Below, piece after piece: positions 1-6,191 of a stretch of 6,191 nucleotides of DNA. Source of the stretch: Oscillospiraceae bacterium (GTDB lineage: Bacteria > Bacillota > Clostridia > Oscillospirales > QAMX01); contig CACYBP010000183.1 in NCBI GenBank assembly GCA_902772625.1, forward strand, positions 1 through 6,191. Reading direction: 5' to 3'. A program made the position numbers and the translations under genes. The stretch's first letter is position 1; the number at the start of each line of letters is the position of its first letter. A model generated the notes under the pieces. That model did not search any database. It was not told the DNA's origin and saw only the letters and a list, made by a program, of their open reading frames with translations.

Positions 1-1
1 C

Positions 2-320
2 AGCTTTACCTATGTTTCGTATAACAGCTCGTACTACGGCTATGCGCAGAACACAAAGATTGTTCCCATGACAAAAAGCCACAAGGTCAAAACGGCAACG
101 TATATTTATATACCGGGTTACGGCAACGACTTTGTATATCAGAAGTCAGCCGGTTGCCGGTTCGTCGGTTGTTTGCTCCGTCAGCAGTGGAGTCTATGTT
201 CAAATACTCAGCGTTGTCAGCGGAAGCGATATGAGTTATGTGCGTGTTCGCACCGGGACTCACGTTGGGAAAACAGGGTATATCATTGACAATACATATA
301 TTACGCAGGTGAATGGATAA
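2..320 (+). pseudogene. SH3-type domain protein, 3' end only, apparent frameshift
   Basis: This is the 3' end of a gene whose start lies left of the window. From base 2 the reading frame gives a Tyr-rich stretch (SFTYVSYNSSYYGYAQNTKI) like the end of a bacterial SH3 repeat. It then degrades into a Cys/Arg-rich sequence that stops at 287-289. A different frame, open from 72, gives a good SH3-like domain from about 111 (YRVTATTLYIRSQPVAGSSV, then VRVRTGTHVGKTGYI) and stops at 318-320. The two halves join only with a one-base frame change somewhere around 95-120, near the TA-rich run at 101-112. Bacterial SH3 domains usually bind peptidoglycan in secreted or surface proteins; that role is inferred here. 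The stop overlaps the next start by one base, so the two genes are probably translationally coupled. The break could be a real mutation or an assembly error. The family call rests on pattern recognition. Confidence 0.6.
307..312 (+). promoter_or_regulatory. Ribosome binding site of the first lipoprotein gene
   Basis: AGGTGA lies 7 bases before the ATG at 320-322, inside the last codons of the SH3 gene. It supports the ATG that overlaps the upstream stop as TAATG (318-322), an arrangement typical of coupled translation. Confidence 0.65.
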
Positions 321-1822
321 TGAAACCGACATTCCGCGTGAGAGGTTGCTATATAGCGATCTTTTTCACAGTCATTGTCTTTGTATTGTTTTCCTCCTGT
401 ACGGCGGTACAGGAGGAAAACGATACGAATGATTTCCAGGAAAACACGATAGACCGTACGAAAATCGAAAGTGAAGAGGGCCTTGATTCTGCAACGTCTT
501 CCGGTGAACTTACGATCGGAATCATGAAGGTATCCTTCGGAACATCCGTTTCCACAGCACTTTTGCAAGATTACGCACTCGTCTCCGGAGTCCGGATCGA
601 GATCCGGGAATACGTGAGCGACAGGGAGATGATCGACGCGGCGAGAAGCGGGGAGGTCGATCTGATCGCGGGGAACGATCTGGTGAACCTGATCCTCGCT
701 CATGAGGGAAGCCTTCGGGAATTGGAACCGGTGCTGGGAGGTCTTCTCGGCACGGGAGAATACTTCGACAATATTCTGGAAAGCGGAAGGATCAACGGAC
801 GCCTCCTGATCGCGGTCCCGCATTTTCTTCTTGCGGAAGAGGTATGCCTTCCCGAGAAGGCGATCGCGGACAGGGGAGGCGCGCCGCACAATATGGAAGA
901 GCTTTTTGCGCTCTACGACGGCTTGGAGGAAGGATACCGGTCGAGCGGGATCGACCGGAGCCAGCTTGAAAGCGTTTTGGACGCCGCGCTCGATTGGGAA
1001 AAGGGCGAGATCGACCTCGAGCGCCCCTTCGGCGATTTCGCGTCCCTTGTCAGGAGAGCCGAGACCGACGCGGAAAAATTCACCTTTCTGACGGAGGAAG
1101 TGCCTGTCCAGCCTCTGTTTCAGCTTGGAAGAGGATACGCCGGGATCGAACCCCTCGAACACTTCTACGAAAATGACGGAGAATCCTATTCAAAGTACGG
1201 TTCGGAGGCCCGACTGATCCCGTTTCCGATCCGGGAGAACAAAGGATTTTTGATCCGGACGGCGTCGCTCGCCGTCCCGGAAAAGGCGGAAAACCTGTCG
1301 GACGCCTTCGCGTTCCTTTCCTGGCTCTTCTCGAAGGAGGGACAGGAGACCATGCGGAAAGGGGACAAGCCAAAGTATCCCGGCGGCTGTCCGGTATGGA
1401 AATCCGGGGCGCGCCTGTGGGCTGCGGCCGGCATAAAGGACAAAACGGAATGCGAAGAGATCGCCGACCGGTGGGAAGAATACGCAAAGGAGGCGGACCG
1501 GCTTCCGCCGACCTCCGAAAACCTGCTCCTGTCGATCGCCGAGCTGATAGACCTCCGCACCCTTGGGGAAGAAAACAGGGAGCGCTGGGAGACGGCAAAG
1601 GAGACCTATGAAGAGGGCTCGGAGTGGTGGGAGTATTATTGCGACAAAGAGATCGCCCAGTCGCTTCTTTACCGGTATGAGGAAAGGATGAAAGGACTCC
1701 CTGAAAAACCGCCGTACTATAAGGACGGGACCTGGCCCGACTGGATCCCTTATCTGGAGGGCTTTATCGCGGAGTACACGGAGGAACTGGGACTTAACCT
1801 CCGGATCGCAAGCACCGGTTGA
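320..1822 (+). CDS. Solute-binding-like lipoprotein, paralog 1
   Basis: This 500-residue protein is probably lipid-anchored on the outer face of the membrane. Residues 10-26 form a hydrophobic signal segment ending in a lipobox-like FSSC, with Cys27 as the lipidated residue. An acidic linker follows to about residue 60. The mature part resembles ABC-transporter extracellular solute-binding proteins: a first strand (GELTIGIMKV, 62-71), the SGEVDLIAGND segment (110-120), and the C-lobe block FAFLSWLFSKEGQETM (330-345). It shares several blocks with the next gene (YSKYGSEARLIPFP against YSEYGLAGRIFPAP), so the two are divergent paralogs. The C-terminal ~130 residues are rich in charged and Trp/Tyr residues and do not look like a standard SBP tail. 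The ATG is supported by AGGTGA 7 bases upstream and overlaps the preceding stop. The substrate cannot be told, and no permease or ATPase gene is adjacent. A perfect inverted repeat covers the lipobox codons. Confidence 0.8.
   Translation: MKPTFRVRGCYIAIFFTVIVFVLFSSCTAVQEENDTNDFQENTIDRTKIESEEGLDSATSSGELTIGIMKVSFGTSVSTALLQDYALVSGVRIEIREYVSDREMIDAARSGEVDLIAGNDLVNLILAHEGSLRELEPVLGGLLGTGEYFDNILESGRINGRLLIAVPHFLLAEEVCLPEKAIADRGGAPHNMEELFALYDGLEEGYRSSGIDRSQLESVLDAALDWEKGEIDLERPFGDFASLVRRAETDAEKFTFLTEEVPVQPLFQLGRGYAGIEPLEHFYENDGESYSKYGSEARLIPFPIRENKGFLIRTASLAVPEKAENLSDAFAFLSWLFSKEGQETMRKGDKPKYPGGCPVWKSGARLWAAAGIKDKTECEEIADRWEEYAKEADRLPPTSENLLLSIAELIDLRTLGEENRERWETAKETYEEGSEWWEYYCDKEIAQSLLYRYEERMKGLPEKPPYYKDGTWPDWIPYLEGFIAEYTEELGLNLRIASTG
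388..421 (+). repeat. Perfect 15-bp inverted repeat over the lipobox codons
   Basis: The arms GTTTTCCTCCTGTAC (388-402) and GTACAGGAGGAAAAC (407-421) are exact reverse complements around a GGCG loop (403-406). In mRNA this would be a very stable hairpin encoding residues 23-34, and the 3' arm contains a perfect AGGAGG (411-416). No T-run follows on either strand, so it is not an ordinary intrinsic terminator. Because of the palindrome, the opposite strand encodes the same peptide, SSCTAVQEEN. It could reduce elongation or mask the internal Shine-Dalgarno-like sequence; both roles are inferred. Confidence 0.85.
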
Positions 1823-1842
1823 CGCGAAGAAACACGGAGAAA

Positions 1843-1849
1843 AGGAGGT
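1843..1849 (+). promoter_or_regulatory. Ribosome binding site of the second lipoprotein gene
   Basis: AGGAGGT lies 8 bases before the ATG at 1858-1860. This near-ideal site decides the start against the TTG at 1819, which is 39 bases upstream in the same frame and would put a charged 13-residue extension before the signal peptide. Confidence 0.85.
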
Positions 1850-1857
1850 CTCTGTCG

Positions 1858-3183
1858 ATGAGAAGAATCAGACGGATTTCAGCGTTCTCTTTTGCGATAT
1901 TGATGCTTGGGATGGTTTTTGCCTCCTGCGGAGGAGAAGGTGAGCTCTCCGTCGGCAGCGAGGCGCCGGAAAACGGGGAAGACGCCCGGAAGAGCGTGGT
2001 GATTGGGCTGCTCTTTCTTCCTCCCGCAACGGAAGAAGCGATCGAACGGTATAACCTCGTTTCCGAGGAGAAGATTGTGCTCCGCAGATACGAAGACTCC
2101 GAAAAACTGAACCTCGCCGTGCTCTCGGGAGAGATCGACATGGTGGCGACGCCGGACGCGGGCGTCCTGGAAAAGTATGCGTCGCGCTCCCTTCTGGAGC
2201 CGCTGGACGCGATCCTGAACGGGGCGACGACGGACGGAACGCTCTTTCCCAACGTCGTCAAAGCGGGAAGCGTCGGCGGGGCCTGTTACATGATCCCCGA
2301 CACCGTTTCGGTGAAAGGGATGATGCTTCCCTCGACCGTTCTGGACGGGAAGGGCGATCGGTTCGAGGATATGCGGGATCTGATCGGGACGCTGGACGGG
2401 CTGACGGAGCAGGATTTCTATATGGTTCATACCAAAGAGATCGCGCTGGACAATTTCCTGCGTCACGGCATATCGGCGTGGGTCGACAGGGAGAAAGGGG
2501 TCTGCCGGTTTGAGGACGAGGAATTCCTTCTTTTACTCTCGCTTTGCAACCGGTATGCTCCGGATCAGGATACTGTGACGGCAAATGCTCCGCAAAACAG
2601 AAAAGTCCTCTTCGATCCCTGCTATACCATGGATGCTTACGGCAGAGACGTGTCTGGATATGAGTATGAAGTGAACGGGTCTGGAAAGCCGTATTCAGAA
2701 TACGGGCTTGCAGGACGGATCTTTCCCGCACCTTATCAGAAAGACGCCGGATACGCGCTGGATCCGGGGACGCTCTATGCCGTGCTGAAGGGAAGCCGGG
2801 CCAAATCCTCCGCGGCCGCGTTTCTTTCATGGCTCCTTTCTCCCGAAACGCAGATCGCCATGTGCGAACGCTTCTGGATCGGGATCCCGGTCAACACCGA
2901 GGCCTATCGGGAAATGGTGGAAAAGGGGACCCGTGAGACGCTTGAAATGAAAGACCTGATCGTAACGGAGGAGGAAATCACCGAGGAAAGCCTGAAAAGA
3001 AGAGCGGAAAGGTCTCTTGCCGTATTCCGGGCTGCGGACCACTACGGCGGGGCGATGGAAACGGATATCCAGAACGTGATCCGGGAAGAGGCCGCCCGTT
3101 ATTTCGCGGGCGAGATTACCGCGGAAAAGGCCGCAGAGTATATCCAGAACCGCGTGTCGATCTACCTTGCGGAACAGGGGTGA
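1858..3183 (+). CDS. Solute-binding-like lipoprotein, paralog 2
   Basis: This 441-residue protein is probably an extracellular lipid-anchored binding protein. The N-terminus has the tripartite signal form: MRRIRR, a hydrophobic run at residues 7-22, then a lipobox-like FASC with Cys24 as anchor. A Gly/Ser/Glu-rich linker runs to about residue 45. SBP-like features are the first strand (SVVIGLLF, 46-53), the SGEIDMVATPD segment (90-100), the C-lobe block AAAFLSWLLSPETQIAM (319-335) followed by GIPVNTEAY (342-350), and a tail with FAGEITAEKAAEYIQNRV (416-433) as often seen in clostridial sugar-type binding proteins. It is the more standard SBP of the pair. It lies 35 bases after paralog 1 with no terminator between, so the two are very likely one transcript. 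The substrate is unknown and no transporter subunits are visible. Confidence 0.85.
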   Translation: MRRIRRISAFSFAILMLGMVFASCGGEGELSVGSEAPENGEDARKSVVIGLLFLPPATEEAIERYNLVSEEKIVLRRYEDSEKLNLAVLSGEIDMVATPDAGVLEKYASRSLLEPLDAILNGATTDGTLFPNVVKAGSVGGACYMIPDTVSVKGMMLPSTVLDGKGDRFEDMRDLIGTLDGLTEQDFYMVHTKEIALDNFLRHGISAWVDREKGVCRFEDEEFLLLLSLCNRYAPDQDTVTANAPQNRKVLFDPCYTMDAYGRDVSGYEYEVNGSGKPYSEYGLAGRIFPAPYQKDAGYALDPGTLYAVLKGSRAKSSAAAFLSWLLSPETQIAMCERFWIGIPVNTEAYREMVEKGTRETLEMKDLIVTEEEITEESLKRRAERSLAVFRAADHYGGAMETDIQNVIREEAARYFAGEITAEKAAEYIQNRVSIYLAEQG

Positions 3184-3360
3184 GGGGGCCTTCCCCGCGT
3201 CGGCGCCGGCAAGGCCCGCTCCGCGCGGCGCGCGCATGCGCTTTTCTTGCCGCGCCTCCGCGCTTCCCGGAAGGACGGGGGCCATCCGCCCGGAAAACGG
3301 CGCTTTGATCGGACGGCGGCTTTCTCCCAACGACAGAAAAGCATACGAAAAAGCATAGAA
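3184..3360 (+). other. GC-rich non-coding trailer between convergent operons
   Basis: Nothing that looks like a real gene is seen here. The stretch is very rich in G and C between about 3184 and 3320 (for example CGCGCGGCGCGCGC around 3221-3234), with several possible short GC stems but no T-run. It becomes A-rich near 3331-3360, with the direct repeat AAAAGCATA at 3337-3345 and 3349-3357. It is most simply the 3' untranslated region of the lipoprotein operon, which delays termination until the hairpin at 3361. Confidence 0.4.
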
Positions 3361-3400
3361 ACAGGCGTGACCGCCATAACGACGGTCACGCCTGTCTTTT
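3361..3400. terminator. Bidirectional intrinsic terminator between convergent operons
   Basis: A perfect 13-bp stem, ACAGGCGTGACCG (3361-3373) paired with CGGTCACGCCTGT (3383-3395), closes a 9-base loop. On the + strand it is followed by CTTTTG (3396-3401). On the minus strand it is followed by TTCTATGCTTTTT (3348-3360 reversed). It sits after the + lipoprotein operon and beyond the end of the minus operon, so it fits termination from both sides. Confidence 0.8.
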
Positions 3401-3440
3401 GTCGCTGTGTTTTGTGTTTTGCGCGGTCGGTTATGACCGT

Positions 3441-3469
3441 GAAGAAAGGCGCTTCCCTGCGAAGCGCTT
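3441..3469 (-). terminator. Probable terminator of the Nudix/small-protein operon
   Basis: On the minus strand, a 7-bp stem GCGCTTC/GAAGCGC (+ coordinates 3461-3467 and 3449-3455) with a 5-base loop is followed by CCTTTCTTC. It begins about 20 bases past the stop codon at 3487. The stem is short and the T-run is interrupted, so it may be only partly efficient, with the hairpin at 3361-3395 as backup. Confidence 0.5.
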
Positions 3470-3486
3470 CCTTCCCCGGCCGTTCT

Positions 3487-3705
3487 CTATTCCAGCCCGG
3501 GAAGCTCGTTCTGCTTTTTCACCGTGTCGTATTCCCGTCCGGAGCGGAAATACGGGCACCCGCGGCTCTTCCGGTTCATGAAGGCCACGTATTCGTCCTC
3601 GTCCAGGGACAGGGTGCAGATCTCCTCGTCCGAAAGGTCGTCGTATTCAAAATACTGGCATTCCTCGCAGGGCGTCGCGGAGGAGAGCTTTTCATCATTA
3701 TCCAT
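3487..3705 (-). CDS. Small four-cysteine protein (DUF6472-like)
   Basis: This is a 72-residue acidic cytosolic protein with no signal peptide or membrane segment. Four cysteines, at 13, 16, 30 and 50, fall in the contexts CEECQYFEYD, EEICTLSLDEDE and RGCPYF. This CxxC plus two single Cys arrangement would suit a small metal-binding fold, which is inferred from spacing only. The pattern with LDEDE and a late CPYF resembles what I recall of DUF6472, a small uncharacterised family of Clostridia; that match is from memory. The ATG at 3705-3703 overlaps the last 8 bases of the Nudix gene, and GGGAGG (3713-3718) lies 7 bases upstream inside that gene. The two are therefore cotranscribed and probably coupled. 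The function is unknown. Confidence 0.75.
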   Translation of the reverse strand: MDNDEKLSSATPCEECQYFEYDDLSDEEICTLSLDEDEYVAFMNRKSRGCPYFRSGREYDTVKKQNELPGLE

Positions 3706-4174
3706 CGTATTCCCTCCCGTCCAGAAGGACTTTTTCGAGTTTTCCTCCCCGGTAAGTAAGCTTCAGGGAGAAAAACGGCGCGTCTTCAAACAGCAGCCGG
3801 AGGAACACCCGGTCGCCCTCCCAGAGGGGAAGCGATCCGATCTCCTCTTTCCGGACCCAGCGGAGGTCGCCCTCGTCGCAGACGGTCTCCTCCCCTGAGA
3901 AGTCGTCTGAGGTGAATAAAAACATGTACTCGGTCTCGGGGGCGTCGTCGGAATCGAAGGTCACGATCCCCCGGAACCGGCGGGAATGAAGGCGGAAGCC
4001 GGTCTCCTCCCGGACCTCTCTTATAAGGCAGTCGTCGGGGGATTCGCCCGGCTCGAACCGGCCGCCGACCCCGATCCACTTGCCGGAATTCAGATCGTTT
4101 TTCTTTTTGGTGCGATGAAGCATGAGATAGCTTCCGTCCTTTTCCAGATAACAGAGGGTGGTGTTCAGGGCCAT
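3698..4174 (-). CDS. MutT/Nudix family hydrolase, 8-oxo-dGTP diphosphatase-like
   Basis: This 158-residue protein carries a complete Nudix box at residues 38-60 (G-x5-E-x7-REVREETGF). The metal-binding glutamates are E53, E56 and E57. Nudix enzymes hydrolyse nucleoside diphosphates linked to another group, with Mg2+. The N-terminal block (MALNTTLCYLEKDGSYLMLH, then GKWIGVGGRFEPGE) and the late LWEGDRVFLRLLFE resemble the MutT-like group annotated as 8-oxo-dGTP diphosphatase, which cleans oxidised nucleotides from the pool; the exact substrate is inferred. The chosen ATG has AAAGGA (4184-4189) 9 bases upstream and begins right at the first strand. The in-frame TTG at 4231 would overlap the -35 box and add a basic 19-residue tail, so it is rejected. 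The gene has its own promoter after the hppA terminator and overlaps the small downstream gene by 8 bases. Confidence 0.9.
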   Translation of the reverse strand: MALNTTLCYLEKDGSYLMLHRTKKKNDLNSGKWIGVGGRFEPGESPDDCLIREVREETGFRLHSRRFRGIVTFDSDDAPETEYMFLFTSDDFSGEETVCDEGDLRWVRKEEIGSLPLWEGDRVFLRLLFEDAPFFSLKLTYRGGKLEKVLLDGREYDG

Positions 4175-4183
4175 GACGCCGCG

Positions 4184-4189
4184 TCCTTT
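4184..4189 (-). promoter_or_regulatory. Ribosome binding site of the Nudix gene
   Basis: AAAGGA on the minus strand lies 9 bases before the ATG at 4174-4172. It supports this start over the TTG at 4231. Confidence 0.65.
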
Positions 4190-4202
4190 CCGGTTTTTTC
4201 TT

Positions 4203-4231
4203 ATTATACGCGCTTTTTCATTCTGGCGCAA
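4203..4231 (-). promoter_or_regulatory. Sigma-A-type promoter of the Nudix operon
   Basis: On the minus strand, a consensus -10 TATAAT (4208-4203) lies 17 bases after TTGCGC (4231-4226), which matches the first half of the -35 consensus TTGACA. Transcription would start near 4196, giving a leader of about 20 bases before the ATG at 4174. The -35 box directly follows the T-run of the hppA terminator. Confidence 0.7.
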
Positions 4232-4266
4232 GAAGAAAGCGCCGCGGGAGAAATCTCCCGCGGCGC
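4231..4266 (-). terminator. Strong intrinsic terminator of hppA
   Basis: A perfect 12-bp GC-rich stem (4239-4250 with 4255-4266) encloses a 4-base loop. On the minus strand it is followed by TTTCTTCTT (4238-4230). The hairpin starts 17 bases after the hppA stop codon. The location and structure make it a textbook rho-independent terminator that separates hppA from the Nudix operon. Confidence 0.9.
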
Positions 4267-4283
4267 GGACGCTTTTTGGATCC

Positions 4284-6191
<1,908 letters not shown>

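Noticed and set aside
72..131. Programmed ribosomal frameshifting in the SH3 gene
   Set aside because: No convincing slippery heptamer with a downstream pseudoknot is visible at the joint; the aaaaa at 72-76 is too far upstream of the point where the domain changes frame to be preferred over mutation or error.
388..421. The palindrome as an intrinsic terminator
   Set aside because: No T-run follows on either strand and it lies within a coding sequence.
429..455. Internal ATG behind the AGGAGG of the palindrome as a hidden start
   Set aside because: The ATG is out of frame with the lipoprotein and reaches a stop after a few codons.
260..1162. Long minus-strand open frame of 300 codons
   Set aside because: It is antisense to the SH3 and first lipoprotein genes, has no family signature or ribosome site, and reads Arg/Cys/Phe-rich as expected for a shadow of a GC-rich gene.
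1819..1857. Upstream TTG start for the second lipoprotein
   Set aside because: It has no ribosome site of its own and would add 13 charged residues before the signal peptide; the ATG at 1858 has an ideal AGGAGGT.
3247..3759. Plus-strand open frame of 170 codons in the convergent gap
   Set aside because: It crosses two terminators and runs antisense to the small four-cysteine gene; its composition is Arg/Pro/Ala-rich without any recognisable domain.
4175..4231. N-terminal extension of the Nudix protein from TTG at 4231
   Set aside because: The TTG is part of the proposed -35 box and the extension is a basic non-conserved tail; the ATG at 4174 has a good ribosome site.

Overview
The window reads as chromosomal DNA of a GC-rich Clostridia-type Bacillota bacterium, probably gut-associated; the assignment is inferred. 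The support is strong AGGAGG-type ribosome binding sites, two lipoproteins of the clostridial solute-binding type, a small four-cysteine protein resembling a family I associate with Clostridia (DUF6472), and a K+-dependent-type membrane pyrophosphatase. I see no tRNA, rRNA, CRISPR array, transposase or phage gene.

Left half, + strand (1-3183). The window opens inside a gene whose product ends in a bacterial SH3-type domain. Its reading frame appears broken near 95-120. Its stop codon overlaps the start of the next gene (TAATG, 318-322). Two paralogous solute-binding-like lipoproteins follow (320-1822 and 1858-3183), 35 bases apart and so very probably one operon. No permease or ATPase gene is visible beside them, so their transporter is elsewhere or absent. 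The first ~500 bases look more AT-rich than the rest, and they hold a perfect 15-bp inverted repeat exactly over the lipobox codons of the first lipoprotein gene.

Middle (3184-3486). There is no convincing gene here. A GC-rich trailer is followed by a strong hairpin (3361-3395) placed to end transcription from both sides, and then by a second small hairpin (3441-3469) that fits a terminator for the minus-strand operon.

Right half, minus strand (3487-6191). In transcription order this holds hppA (membrane-bound K+-dependent pyrophosphatase, N-terminus beyond the right edge), a strong terminator (4231-4266), a sigma-A-like promoter abutting it (4203-4231), a MutT/Nudix hydrolase gene (start chosen at 4174), and an 8-base-overlapping gene for a 72-residue protein with four cysteines. 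The Nudix and small-protein genes form a two-gene operon convergent with the lipoprotein operon.

Functionally, the left half is cell-surface (wall-binding SH3 protein and lipid-anchored binding proteins). The right half handles pyrophosphate energy (ion pumping by HppA) and nucleotide-pool cleaning (Nudix). Nothing in the window is clearly a new system. The points most worth a second look are the palindrome at the lipobox, the frameshift in the SH3 gene, the composition break, and the variant motifs of the pyrophosphatase.
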